From Lycorma delicatula (lineage: Eukaryota; Arthropoda; Insecta; Hemiptera; Fulgoridae), in the NCBI RefSeq assembly GCF_047948215.1, contig NC_134456.1, positions 15,780,230 to 15,844,229 on the forward strand: a stretch of 64,000 nucleotides of DNA, written 5' to 3'. The position numbers were made by a program, and so were the translations under genes. Shown piece after piece: positions 34,565 to 45,889 of this stretch (position 1 is the stretch's first letter; each line of letters begins with the position of its first letter). A model generated the notes under the pieces. That model was not told where the DNA came from and ran no database searches. It saw only the letters and a program-made list of their open reading frames with translations.

Positions 34565-34985
34565 AAAGGCAGTAATGGGCTGCCTGGAACCGAGTCAGGC
34601 TCCCGGACACTTGTTGGAATATAAGGTGGTTACCGTAGATTTAAGCTCATCAAGCACTACTACTATCTCCCTCCATTCGGTCTCTACAACTGGAAATAAT
34701 TGTTTCATCTTCTCAATCGCCATTTCACCAGGTAGAGGAGGGGGGGACATGTCTACCAATTCAGTCCATCACAGCCTTGTAGGCTCCCCCCCAAGAGTCA
34801 GCATCAAGATCAGCAATGAACGTCTCCCATGCATTTATCTTAGCTTCTCTGATCGCATCAGTTAATGGCTTTCTTGCTCGACTATTCTTTTCTCTTTCCC
34901 TCATTCATTCGACCCGTTTTACACGTGTCCCGCTGTATTTTTCTCTTCAATACGAGTACTGATTGCTCTTATTTCTGCAATTGCC
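34565..34985 (-). pseudogene. R1-type LINE fragment (endonuclease-RT linker)
   Basis: The - strand reads RARKPLTDAIREAKINAWET, then FIADLDADSWGEPTRL, a stop, PPLPGEMAIEKMKQLFPVV and TTLYSNKCPGA (expected around the PGPDG start of R1 RT). This matches the Trp-rich linker between endonuclease and RT in R1 elements. It abuts I-like copy 2 in the same orientation at about 34985, and the ORF 35149-34919 runs across that junction. Confidence 0.65.
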
Positions 34986-36173
34986 TGCACACAATTGGTA
35001 ATACTGTTTATGCCTACAGAAAATAAGGTGGCACTTAATACACTACCTTGAGGCACTCCATTCTCCAAGATGACACTATCTGAGAGCGAATCATCCACCC
35101 GAACACGAGCTGTTTGGTGATTTAAGAATCCCCGGATAAAAGCAAGCATATTGCTCTTGATTCCCCATTCTTTGAGGGTGTTAAGAATACTACGTCGCCA
35201 GGCTGTGTCATACGCCTTTTTTTATATCAAAGAAGATAGCGAAGAGGTGTTGGCGATTGAGTAAAGCGTTTTGTATGGCTGTTTCCAGTGACACTAAATG
35301 GTCAATGGAAGATCGTCCTTGTCGAAAACCACACTGTTCTGGAGATAGAAACCCATGTTTCTCCAAGTACCATGTAAGCCTGCGGTTTACCATTCTCTCC
35401 ATTATTTTACACAAAACGCTTGTTAATGAAATAGGGCGGTAGCTTGAGGGGTTGGTTGGTCTTTACCAGGTATTAGTACTGGTATAATAAATGCTTCTGA
35501 CCAGCCGGGTGGGAAGACTTGTTCAGAGAATAAACCGTTAAAAATATTCAAAAGTTGTTGTAGTGCCGAATTAGGAAGGTGTGAAAGCATGGAAAGGCAA
35601 ATGTTGTCCGGTCCAGGGGAAGTGTCCCGTGAGTTTTTAAGTGCATGTAACAATTCCTTAAATACGAATGGGGTGTTTAATTCACCAACCGAATCACCAA
35701 TGTTTAATGATAATACTTCTATCTGTATCTTGTACCTTTGGAAATCGTTATTATATGATGAGGTGAGAGACACCGAGCGGAAAGATTTTGCTAGACTATT
35801 TGCCACTGCCGAAGGTGTTGAGGGGGAGTTCTCATTCATCAATAAGACCGAGAATAGATTGTTTCGGTGATCCGAAAATTGCACGAATTGTTTTCCACAC
35901 AGTAAACGTGGGAGTAGTGCGTGAGATAGTGCTCACGTATTTCGTCCATGAATCCCTCATAGCGTTCAAAAATACCCGACGACACACCGCTCTAGTCCTG
36001 CGGTATAAATTTAGATGTTCAGTTGTAGGCCTACGATTAAATTTGCGTAGTGCCTGCCGTCGATTCCTAATAGCATATTTGCAATCATCGTTCCACCATG
36101 GAACGAAAGGACGTCTAGGATTACCCGATGTTTGTGGGATATATCTGTTTGCATTCTCAAGTATGCATCTCAA
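34986..36173 (-). pseudogene. I-like ORF2 remnant (linker and RT fingers/palm)
   Basis: Frames change at about 35850, 35430 and 35213. Blocks: NPRRPFVPWWNDDCKYAIRN (about 36110) and LYRRTRAVCRRVFLNAMRDS from the post-endonuclease linker; ALKNSRDTSPGPDNICLSML (35620) starting RT; GWSEAFIIPV; IMERMVNRRLTWYLEKHGFL and CGFRQGRSSIDHLVSLE (35400-35300); motif A FAIFFDIKK (35230); motif B GVPQGSVLSATLF (35065). Motif C and RNase H are missing because the copy breaks off at 34986. Confidence 0.8.
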
Positions 36174-37492
36174 GTAACAGGAACTTTCGTATGTATAACA
36201 CTGTTGGATTCACTAACTGCGACGAAAGACTTTTTACTCATCTTTGTCAGCTCTGAGATAGTGGCTGTAAGTGAAGCTACTTGATCAGAAAGCATCTGAA
36301 CAAGTTTTTTAAGTTCATTGCAGGATCCGCACTGCTGATTATTAACGTTTGTAAGAGTTTGTTTCGATGTAGCGGTGGCAAAAGATACATCTGGTTTAAC
36401 CAGGTTTCGTGAATTATTTAACTTTTTGTATTCTCTTCGTGCGGCCGGGAAAGATAGCTTTTGCTCCGTACAGATTTTGAGAATTGCCTTTTCTTCTTTA
36501 AAGATTGGGCGATCTCGGGAGCGGGCTGTATGTGGACCACTGCAGTTTGCACATTTTTCACTTTCTTCGCAGTTAGTGTCATTGTGACCTTCTTTAGCAC
36601 ATCGAGCACAGATCTCAGTTTTCGTGCAAGATGTTGTAGTGTGACCAAAACCTTGGCATTTGAAACATCGCCGTGGGTTGGGTATGAATGGTCGTACCCG
36701 AACCGAGAGGTAACCCACTTTAATCTTCTCTGGTGGAACAGGGAGATTGAATGTTAGTAAAAGAGACGGTGTCGGTTCTTCTGTTCCGTTCTGCCATTTC
36801 ATAATACGTTTCACTTCAACAACATCTTGGTGGCAAAGCTCGTCAACTATTTCAGTGATATCTATATCTAAAAAGTCTCGACAAAAAATTACACCCCAGC
36901 TTGTATTTAGTTTTGTGGCTTTCTGCACTTATATTTATACCACCATATTACGGAGACGTAAGATAGATCGACTTTGTTCGTCGTTGAATGTTTCGATCAG
37001 AATCGATCCGTCACGTAATTTCCTGATGTTCTTCGGGGAGCCACTTGCACCTGTTACAGTTTTGTTTATTAAGAAAGGTGAAACCTTTTGGAGGGAGCCA
37101 CCTTCCTGACTATTTCGGAGAACAACGAATCTAATATTTTTATATTTCAAGTCTAAAGATTTGCAGTTCTCTTCGGTAGGACTTTTATCCTCTTCAGACA
37201 AAGCTGATCGAGGTCTCTTCACAAGACTTAATTTGGTGGTTTTTTCAGATGGACCACCAACCATCTTGGAATTTAATATAGGAACAGAAATTTTGGTCCC
37301 ACAAGTACCGGCGAAAAATGGACCACTCCAGCAGAGCGCACGCGTACTGGAGCTAGAGCTAAGTACAACTGGGTTCGCCCTGGTGCCCAGAGGACATCGT
37401 TCGAGACTTACTACGTAGAGCCATTCACCCATCGGCACGATTTGTTCCCGCCTTGGGTTACGCTTGCATTTCGTAAGATGTCGCAACACCAC
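36170..37492 (-). pseudogene. I-like ORF1 (Gag-like, three zinc knuckles)
   Basis: One frame from 37492 to 36170, interrupted by two in-frame TAA codons at about 36937 and 36931. The N-terminal half (185 codons) is basic with low complexity and no domain that I recognise. The C-terminal half contains VEVKRIMKWQNG, VRVRPFIPNPRRCFKCQGFG, and three CCHC-like knuckles: CFKCQGFGHTTTSC, CARCAKEGHNDTNC and CANCSGPHTA (36640-36535). A coiled-coil-like stretch ELKKLVQMLSDQVASLTATI ends near 36250. ORF1 proteins of I-group LINEs bind the element RNA through such knuckles and form the RNP. It is unusually well preserved relative to ORF2. Confidence 0.8.
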
Positions 37493-37701
37493 CGAGTGTA
37501 AATGTAAGAAATATCAGTGTAGGATGTTGTTGTGTAAGTGTGTATGTTGTAATTTATGTAGTGTTCCTGGTGTAATATATGTGTGTAGTGTAAAGTGTTC
37601 TGCAGCTCACTGTATAGTGGGAAGAAAGGTTGCAGAGGCTAGGCCCATGGGCGCCAACCCCCAAAGTCTTAAAGAATAAGACTCCCCGTCCAGGGGGAGT
37701 A

Positions 37702-37812
37702 AAACAAATTGTTAGGGATGTAGGATTTGGGGGGGTTATACCAAAATTAAACGATGGATAGGAAATCTTGGAGAGCTCCATCAAACCAGTCAAATGACTG
37801 AAGACAAAAAAA
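37702..37812 (+). repeat. RTE 3'-end stub
   Basis: Begins GTAAAACAAATTGTTAGGGA, identical to the RTE region near the ORF end (47187 in copy B), and reads VKQIVRDVGF. It ends TGACTGAAGACAAAAAAAAAA like copy A. Only the last ~110 nt of an RTE is present, abutting the 5' end of I-like copy 2 in the opposite orientation. Confidence 0.8.
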
Positions 37813-37885
37813 AAATTAATGGAAATGATTCAGAAATAACCTCAATATGACACTTTTCGTTTGAGTTATGTACCTCGCAGGTACG

Positions 37886-37925
37886 TATGAAGTTTTTTGT
37901 GAGGGTACTCACAAAAAACTTCATA
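37886..37925. other. Perfect 18 bp hairpin
   Basis: TATGAAGTTTTTTGTGAG, loop GGTA, CTCACAAAAAACTTCATA. A perfect inverted repeat at eye resolution, preceded by the small palindrome GTACCTCGCAGGTAC (37870-37884). It could be the collapsed ends of a foldback transposon. No target duplication is evident. Confidence 0.85.
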
Positions 37926-40339
37926 ATTCAGTACTATTAGTAATATACATTATTTTCATACTCAGTTATTGTATACAATTATTGACTTGGCCTAACAATC
38001 CACCAATTTAATATGTAGGGATAATTACACGAGGTTAGATTATGTTTGCTGAACTCCCTCTAATTGATCTTAGTGACTACCTGCCCTTCCTAGTATTGTC
38101 ACCTTAACAATCGTGGTTTATGCATTTTGGAGTACCTCTGAAATTATGTTTAGCGCTCGCAGCTGAGTGTTAAAAGTAGTTTTGAGAATGAAGGGCTGAA
38201 AATAAGTCAAATCAATTATGATAATTATAGTGGAAATATGAAATATTGTGAAAAAAATCCCTTTTAACTAATTTAATAACGTTCTTTACAATCTATCAGT
38301 TGATACAAAATTCAGTGGTTTATTTAAAAACAAATAATAAACATTAGATATGGATCACACGAAAAGGAAAAAAATATAAACACAAAAGTATTCAAACAAA
38401 TTCAAATCACTATGCTCGGCTGCTATGGGAATAAGTAATTTTTTGATTTTTAATTTTAAAACTTCAAAGTCAAAAACTACAATAAAGTGATTTTTTTGTA
38501 GAATTAAAATCAGCATTGAGAAAACAACATATACAAAAATTAATATTAAAGATAGGAGGAAAGAGTAGATGAAAAAAATACCCTAACCAGGATTCAAAAA
38601 ATCTTTCCCAAAAAAGACACATACATTACCATTCCACCAACAGAAAAAGTTCAAGCATCTAGAAGCATATTTTCATTTTTAAACAGCACAGAGACAAAGA
38701 AATTAATAATAATATATACAAATATGAAAATTGAACTTAAAATAAAAAAATAATGGCAAATACTGTAAATGCAGTGGAAATAATTTTTTATAGAATAAGT
38801 TCTTTTGTTTTTGGTTTATATATAGAAAAAAAAAATATATATATATATAAAATGTAATTTCATGTTTTTTTGGATTCAATTATCACACATAATTAATAAA
38901 ATCGATCACATGAGAGCTTTTATTTATCATTCAATTTAAAACTTTTCAGCAATTTAAGTTTGTAAATAAAATTAGTTTGAACCATAATTTAGTAAATAGC
39001 TTAGCAAATATTACAAAAAATAAAATGTTTATAATTCACATTTCTTTTGGAAAATTACATACATTCCTACACATATGGAAAATTTGTAAAACTCAAAGAC
39101 AAGATAGAAAAACCACTTATTGAAATGTCTAATGATACATATATCTACACCACTTACTGAAAAGACTAATGATACATATACCTCTACACATAGCTCCTGG
39201 CAAGTTTATTCATTAACAAAGGTAAAAAGACTTGCATGTTATTGTGGGAATGCTGACATATTACATAGAAGTAACCTACAGTCCAAAATGCACAAGCACA
39301 TTGTGAAAATGGGCATTAATTAATAGTATTGTGAATTATTTTACTAATGGTATTCCATTTAACATTTATTTCTCCAAATATTATCTGTCCTAAAATTATT
39401 AAAAGGATCTTGTTAAATGCTTTTGTTAAATAATGATACAAAAGTATGTGAACTTCCAACGATCAAACAGATACTGTAAGACCAGACCCATAGGGAGAGC
39501 ATATCTACTGAATCTCTTGGAAAGAATAAAGCAGCATATGAATAATTTTTTCCTTATCATAATCATTTCATGTACCAGTTGCAACATAACACCACAGAAT
39601 ACATTTTGTTCTGAAGGAAAGGAAACAAATTATGCCAGAATTAAAATCATAACAATTCTGGATTCCTTCTTTTCAATGCCGTGAATAAGTCTTTATAAGA
39701 CGGACATTGCAATCAAAATCCTACAATCTACTTGATGAATAACATTTGCAAGGCAATCTTTGTTTATAAATTTAAAAAAAAACTAAACCCATTCACAAAT
39801 GTAGCAACCTAATTCTTAATCTTTTTCTTGAATGAACTACTTTGTTGGTTTTAAAAGATTATTTACAAAGCTCAAATATGACTCCCATAAACTTTAAACT
39901 TAACAGCATAGAAATTAAAGAATAGTTTTAGACAAAAAATTGACATTTAAACTGTATTAGCAGTGATTTCTACAAGGATGCAGGTGTACTTTTACACAAA
40001 CATACTTAAAGTGCTATGGTAACAGATACTTGCATCATCTGATTCCATTGATTTCTCAGAAATTATCCAAAAGTTGATTTCCACAGACCATTACACAGAA
40101 CAAAAAATTTGGAACTGAGATAAGTGAAAAAATTTCAGTTTATAGAAATCAAAATGAAAATTTGATGAAATACCTTAGAAGAGATGGTTTAATTTGTTAC
40201 TGCCATGATGTTAGGGGGGCTAATGTCTGAACTGGCCATTGAATATGTTATTCATGATTTGTATTTATTTATAGATTCATTAAAAAGAAGTTTAATGGCA
40301 GTGTTGTTGCATAACTTGAATAAGTTTTCTTTTGTACAG
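37926..40339. other. AT-rich gap with a possible SINE head
   Basis: No gene recognised. At 38565-38665 the - strand shows TGGTGGAATGG, fitting the A box, and TTTTTGAATCCTGG, like a degenerate B box about 35 nt downstream. This may be a second tRNA-derived SINE type, very decayed. Confidence 0.35.
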
Positions 40340-41165
40340 GTAGCACATGCTGTAGAAATGAAAGAAACATATGAAAGTATGTCAAAAAGTTTAAAAGCTA
40401 TTAAGTATGATGAACACTCATGGTGAATCATTGCTGACCTGAAAGTGATAAGGCCTCATCTGAGTCTTTCTTTTTCTGTTTAGCCTTCAGAACCACTGTA
40501 GGGTACTACTTCAGAGGATGATATGTATGAATGTAAATGAAGTGTAATATTGTAGTCTCAGGTCAACCATTCGTCATTGCTGAAATTGAAACCCAGCCAC
40601 CAAAGAACATCAGTAACAATGATTTAGTATTCAAATCTGTATAAAAGTAACCGCCTTTACAAGGATTTGAACCTAAGAATTCTTGATTTCAAAACTTCTT
40701 TTTTGTCTCCAGAGTGGCTTTACAAAATATATGTGTATCTTGTGTTTGCGTTATAGTTAGGCTACAGGTAAAAACTATGCAGTTAAAGACTGGCCAAAAA
40801 GAAAACGGTTACCTCAAGAAAGGAAAATATTGTCAATAGTCCCATTGTCGAAGCAGACCATATTATTTTACCACTTCTATACATAAAACTAGGCCTGATG
40901 AAGAATTTTGTAAAAGAATTAGATAAAGATGGAGACGGCTATAAATATTTAGCTGAGATTTTTTCACAGTTAGTGAAGCCAAATTAAAAGAGGGAATATT
41001 CATTGAGCCACAGATAAGAAAATTAATTCGTGAAAATAAATTTGACAGCAAACTGAATCCTACCTAAAGAACTAGCAGCATGGAAGCCATTCAAAGATGT
41101 TGTTACTGGTTTTCTTGGTAACAAAAAAGCTGAAAACCGTAAGCTTATAAATGAACTCTGAGTGA
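40340..41165 (+). pseudogene. Pseudogene of a repetitive arthropod protein family, split by a SINE
   Basis: Readable pieces: MSKSLKAIKYDEHSW (40378-40425), then stop and ADLKVI (about 40435); after the SINE, ATGKNYAVKDWPKRKRLPQE (40757-40816); VEADHIILPLLYIKLGLMKN (about 40850-40908, one frameshift), then FVKELDKDGDGYKYLAEIF; and LAAWKPFKDVVTGFLGNKKA, ENRKLINEL (41070-41160). The order and wording match a protein that I recall being present in many pseudogene copies in hemipteran genomes, where a PPLHIKLGLMK motif is invariant. I cannot assign it to a named transposase class. The C-terminal part of the family is missing. A splice-like acceptor at 40340 is probably fortuitous. Confidence 0.5.
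40466..40698 (-). repeat. tRNA-derived SINE, copy 3 (5'-truncated)
   Basis: Same family as 31811-32094. The + strand reads CTGTTTAGCCTTCAG at the 3' end, then GATGATATGTATGAATGTAAATG and CCACCAAAGAACA, and ends with the B-box region AAGGATTTGAACC (40659-40671). The A-box part of the tRNA head is missing. It lies between two conserved blocks of the 40340-41165 pseudogene, so it inserted into that repeat. Confidence 0.75.
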
Positions 41166-42064
41166 ACAAGATATATTGCAGATGGAATAATGTTATCAAG
41201 AGGTGGATGGGATGAATGTATGGGTAACCACTGCTGGATGATAAAAAGACTTCACTGAACACAAAAGGAAAATAAGAAAAAGAAATTAGATAAACGTAAA
41301 TATCTTAAAATAAAGGTAGGAATTTTGACTGTTATTATTATTACTATTATTTTTGTATTTTAAGAAGTTTCTCAATAATTTAAAAAGTCATAACTAAAAA
41401 TCTGAGGATGATGAAGAAAAACTTTCATTTTATCAGTAAAAAAAGAGAACATTCTAATTTTAAAAATGCAGGGGTACATTTCAGTTCAAGCTATAATTAT
41501 TACTTATAAAAGAATGAAAAAAAAGTGTTAAGCTAAACTTATAATTTAGAAAAACATAAAACTCCACAAATATATCAATATTTATCCTGTAGATAAACAA
41601 TTACACTAAATTAAGTTTGTAAAATCATTAAATACAGAACTATTTCCTAATATGCAAAGGAAATTGTTACAATTTGTATAAAATGATTGAACTATTCTTA
41701 TAATCTATAACACAGACAATCACAACAAAATTACTGCACGAAATCAAAGAAGTCTGTTTCCAACAGACGTTACATACTAATCACTTGACAATTCCAAGAA
41801 AAACAGTTAATAATAAATAAAACAGTAATTATTTAATACAATCTTATTTAAAACTATAAGTTTTTGAAATGTTGAAGTAAAATATTAAAAATAATGTATT
41901 CATTAAAAATTTGGTTTAGTTTGCAATTTTAAAAGTTTACAGTTATAAAATGTTCATTGCTGATTCTCATGGAAAAACAGACTTTAAATAAAAAATTAAC
42001 TAGTACAATTTAGCCGAGTTCTATGTAGTATTATTTAAACCGATGAAACTTCATTACTTTTCAG
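41166..42064. other. No gene recognised
   Basis: AT-rich with no coding signal. The last bases (CTTCATTACTTTTCAG) form a plausible splice acceptor for 42065. Confidence 0.5.
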
Positions 42065-42154
42065 AATACTGAACCCTTCAAATTCTTTTTCCTTGGAGAG
42101 AGCAAAACAATTAACATTCAAAACCTTTCTCAGTCAAATAAAGGAGACAATCAG
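42065..42154 (+). CDS. Candidate internal exon (30 codons, phase 0)
   Basis: Preceded by TTACTTTTCAG and followed by GTGAAG, open in phase 0, encoding NTEPFKFFFLGESKTINIQN and then LSQSNKGDNQ. The phase would fit after exon B (26184-26312), but the gap would be about 16 kb and the frame also stays open past the donor to a stop at 42316. Composition is plausible for protein, but nothing is recognised. Confidence 0.25.
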
Positions 42155-42675
42155 GTGAAGAAAAAGAAGATTGTTGACATATGTGCTAAACTCAACCAGT
42201 TCTATTATTATATTTATTCTTACATTTTACATATTAGAAAAGTTTTGTTTTATATTGAAGTTAAATTTTTTAATTATTTTAAGACAAAATTAGAAGAAAT
42301 GGAGGGAGATAAATAGATACCAGTCTACTGCGATTACCATATTAAAATATAACTGACAGTGTTAATAGAGAATTATACAAAGGATAACAGTTTATAATCG
42401 ATGGCTTCCAAAGGGTTAATAACGAAGGACATAACTGTATATATTATAACATTTTTTGACCAAACTCTATACAACAAGATTTACACATAAACTGAGGTCA
42501 CAAAGAAAAGATGAACAAACAACTGCAGGCTGTTGTCAGAATATTTCTGAATAAACAATTTTGTTCATTTTAATTTAAAATTATTTCAGTATCTTACATC
42601 ATAATGTGCAGATAAACATATTATCTATAATTAAAAAAAACTCACAATTCTTTTAATGAAATAAATTGAAGCTAT

Positions 42676-42776
42676 TCATCCGAAAATAGCTTTCTTTATC
42701 TTTGTCAAAAAACCTGTTTCCTGTTCATTGTCAGCTTCCAAGCCTGCCATTGGTTGTTCATTTAGAATTTTACTTC
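42676..42776 (-). CDS. Probable last coding exon of an unidentified host gene
   Basis: On the - strand a strong polypyrimidine tract and acceptor (TTTTTTCTTCTTTGTTCTAG, 42796-42777) is followed by 101 nt that start with two bases of a split codon and read SKILNEQPMAGLEADNEQE, TGFLTKIKKAIFG, then TGA at 42678-42676. The short amphipathic Lys-rich end after an acidic stretch looks like a genuine protein C-terminus. No upstream exon of this gene was identified with confidence; higher-coordinate - strand candidates are weak. No AATAAA lies immediately downstream. Function unknown. Confidence 0.5.
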
Positions 42777-42796
42777 CTAGAACAAAGAAGAAAAAA

Positions 42797-43880
42797 TCCC
42801 ACCTTAGCTCTGTATCATTATTAGATTTCCAGTAACACCTCAAAACTTCTGTAATATTATTATTAAATTAATTTTTTTTTACATCACTGCAAAGCAGTAA
42901 CCCAATCATTACTAACAAAACAGATATACCAGAAAAATAATTTTACATAATAACAAGTTCCTTACAAAAATGAAACGATCAGAAAATATATTATCACCAT
43001 TAAACCCACATTTACAAGGATGAATTAAATAGTCATACATTTTATAAATTAGATACATATTGCCAAAATACAGCTGTATGGAAAAATTTATCAACCGTAA
43101 ATAAAATTAGAGCTATCTTCAAAGAAAAGTTATTACATGTCGGATTAAAAAATTTTATTTAATAAGCGAGCTGGATCTTATCGCACTCATAGAAATTGGG
43201 AATTAGTCATCTGAAATTTACATTACAGATGGACTAATATTTATTAGAAAGAAAGAAAGAAAATCATTCAAGAACAGTTTTACAAAAAAAAAAATGAAAA
43301 TCTACTACTAATTAGACGGACATTTTAATTGCCAAACAATAATTTGCAGTACAAAAAATTAATTAAAACTAAATATAAATCTTAAAAAAAGATCTAAAAA
43401 TAATTAAAGTAAAAAAAATCTCCTGGAATTTCTACCTATTTTTTTTTTTTACAGAAAACCTAGAAATAAAAGCTAAAAGTCAATTCCAGTATGCTAAAAG
43501 TCAATTCCAGTATTTTTTATAAGTTTGGTAGAGACAAATTTTTCACTCTCTTTGGCACTGCTCACATACTGGAAAACTATAAACCTTCCCTCTTATTAGG
43601 GAAGATTATGTAGGGGTTTTAAGTTGTATCTTGGATAAGCCAATACAGTCATATGTATAAGTACAATGATGTTTAAATGTGCTGCTGCTTGTCTTCACTG
43701 GTAAATACGTTAAATAAGTATAAATCAATTTTATTTAGAAAAGCACAAACGTTTTGTATAAATCGGTTTCAACAGTGTGTCAATACAGTGTTTAACAATT
43801 GTCATACAAGAATTTAACAATATTTTATTATGCATATAAAAAATATTTAACAATATTTTATACACACACATACTAAATTA
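42797..43880. other. AT-rich, nothing recognised
   Basis: It contains a short local duplication (GCTAAAAGTCAATTCCAGTAT, second copy offset by about 22 bases near 43470-43512). No gene is seen. Confidence 0.5.
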
Positions 43881-43884
43881 GTGT

Positions 43885-43981
43885 ATGTATGTGCGCACGC
43901 GCACATACACACACACACACAATACAATACAATACATAAACATACAATATAATAATATATACATATATGTTTTATATTTTA

Positions 43982-44036
<55 letters not shown>
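43885..44036. repeat. Compound microsatellite
   Basis: A GTGTATGTATGTGCG/CGCACA stretch leads into (AC)n (about 43905-43920), then AATAC repeats (43921-43936), and later an uninterrupted (AT)n run of about 45 bases (43990-44036). Confidence 0.95.
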
Positions 44037-44039
<3 letters not shown>

Positions 44040-44639
44040 TTTTATAAATCTCTTAAGTCTTTACATGTTTATAGTATGTTTTTTTTTAAATTACCTATAA
44101 ATTAAATTTTGATAAAATAATATAAGATGAAATGGTATTTCAAACTATCTTGATCCAATTAGAATTCTTTTAACACTAAAAATAGGAAAAAACAAATCAT
44201 TCTGTAATATGACTGTCTGAAGACATCAATGTAAAACAAATTCTACAAAAAAAAATTATAAACGCAAGGAAATTATAAAACAATGGTCATGGTTCTGATA
44301 TAATTTTTTCCCCTGAAAATCAACATATTCCATTGAAATGTTCTTTATCATAACCTTAACAAGCTAATTTTTTTATAAGAAAAAGTTCTGATGAAAAGTG
44401 AGGGTATAGTAGACATTTGAAGAAATTTGTGTCTGTTAAATCATACAGCAATGAAAATTTCAGTAGGCAGAATGATCTTCCACACATAAATTAACCTATA
44501 ATTTTGAACTAATCAGATTTTTCCATTTTTGCATTTACTATTAATTTGTTGAGGTAATAGAAATGAAGTATGTTTTTTTACAAGAACCGCTTTGATACAA
44601 TAAACAAGCAAATTTTATTGAAAGAATTTATCCTTCAAT
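44037..44639. other. AT-rich, nothing recognised
   Basis: No coding or repeat signal that I can support. Confidence 0.5.
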
Positions 44640-44960
44640 TTAACCTGAAAGCCTGGATCTTAACCTACAATTCTACATAATCCCGACCTAGATTTAGGCA
44701 CTTATAATATAGTGTGATTAGCTTCTGCAATCCAGCTTTATAGAAATCTGCTGCCTGAAAAGTTAACCATCGCTGAATGGCTGTTGTTCTTGATGTTGCT
44801 GTCACTGTTACCAAGGCACAGACCACCAAGGTGCTGCTTTAAATGCAGGAACAAGTGGTAGTCACTGGCTTAGTACTGTATGGTGGGAAATCAATTTGAT
44901 TTGAAGCTATGTGTGAGAGGGGGGATTACAAATCCCCCCTCTTGAGGATGTGCTTTTTCT
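44640..44960 (-). pseudogene. Mariner transposase C-terminus
   Basis: The - strand gives SDYHLFLHLKQHLGG (about 44860-44815; expected APSDYHLF.LKQHL), then AIQRWLTFQAADFYKAGLQK (44785-44725) and YYKCLNLGRDYVEL followed by a stop (about 44712-44668). This is the conserved mariner tail (FY..GI..L...YDKCLN..GDYVEK). The catalytic domain upstream is lost. A perfect hairpin lies just 5' of it. Confidence 0.75.
44917..44941. other. GC-rich 11 bp hairpin
   Basis: GAGGGGGGATT, loop ACA, AATCCCCCCTC. Very stable compared with the AT-rich surroundings. Confidence 0.85.
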
Positions 44961-45189
44961 GTTTGTGTCTATTTCATGTGATTAGAACATTGATGGCAGC
45001 CTAGCAATCCCCCCAAACCCTTCCAGGATAAACATATGTCTGGATGATTTTAAAATTAAAGATTTTTCAAAGAACAGTCTTCATTTCAGCTTCTAATTTC
45101 ACGAAAGTGTTAACAAAAGGCGACTGCCACTCCCCAACACTCGTGAACATGATGTAAATAATACTCTAAGATCCAAACTTCTTTTTTCA

Positions 45190-45780
45190 CCTCAAGAAGA
45201 CAAATGAGAGCAACGAATGAGGTCAAAGCCCAGCAGTAGTCAGCCAGAAGAGAGAAGTGGCCTGCCCATGATGCCCATTTCAGGGCCACAGGACAATACA
45301 AGGTTTATGGTCTGTAATTTATATTTACAGCTGGTTTATGGAAAGGTAGGCTTAAGAAGAAAAGAACAAAGAATGATAAGAGGCCCACCGACACGGGCTG
45401 GAGTTCGGCTGACCGAGCTCAGCTGAGATGTAGCAGCATGACAGCCAGAGGGAAGAAAGTCCTGTAACTTCACCTCACCAAACCCCCAACATCCTTTCCA
45501 AAACTTAAAATTTTGTACCGATCCGTACATGTGACTCCCTTTGGAGAGAGGAACGGATTGCTTCCTCCAAACACTAGGGCCCCGAAAGGCATATTTCTGT
45601 TAGGCCGGAAGGTGCTAGCACTGAAAGGACTTAAAGGGAATGAAGTGGAATCACGCAGGGAGAACAAAGCTTATATGCACCTAGTCTCCCGTGATCAGCC
45701 CCGGTCAATTATCCTCACTGGTCTAAAGGACCAGAACACAAACAACAATTCCATCCGTAAATAAAAACACAACAATCTAT
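45190..45780. other. GC-richer island of unknown origin
   Basis: Higher GC and short ORFs on both strands, none with recognised motifs. It resembles transposon UTR sequence. A patch reading LLADYCWAL on the - strand (about 45245) recalls the protein family of 40340-41165 but is too short to call. Confidence 0.4.
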
Positions 45781-45889
45781 ATAACTGCCACTAAATAAAT
45801 AATGACCCACCCGATACAACGAATGACATCAGCAAGGGACATTTGTCCATGTTCTGCGATTTGCAGGAAGTTAATAAAATCTCCCGCCA

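Larger units (their letters stand above)
34986..37700 (-). mobile_element. I-like LINE copy 2, internally deleted and 3'-truncated
   Basis: Same family as copy 1 (11950-14298): the segment ARVRVDDSLSDSVILENGVP is shared word for word. From the 5' end (37700) it has ORF1, then the ORF2 linker and RT up to motif B. The apurinic-like endonuclease expected between ORF1 and the RT linker is absent. It ends in RT at NSITNCVQA, where an R1 fragment begins. The 5' end matches the 5' end of copy 3 (near 59660), with CTCCAGCAGAGCG at 37326 and CTCCAGCAGAGTG at 59499. Confidence 0.8.

Noticed and set aside
45110..45301. - strand ORF with LLADYCWAL resembling the 40340-41165 family
   Set aside because: The match covers fewer than ten residues and the flanks do not fit the family.
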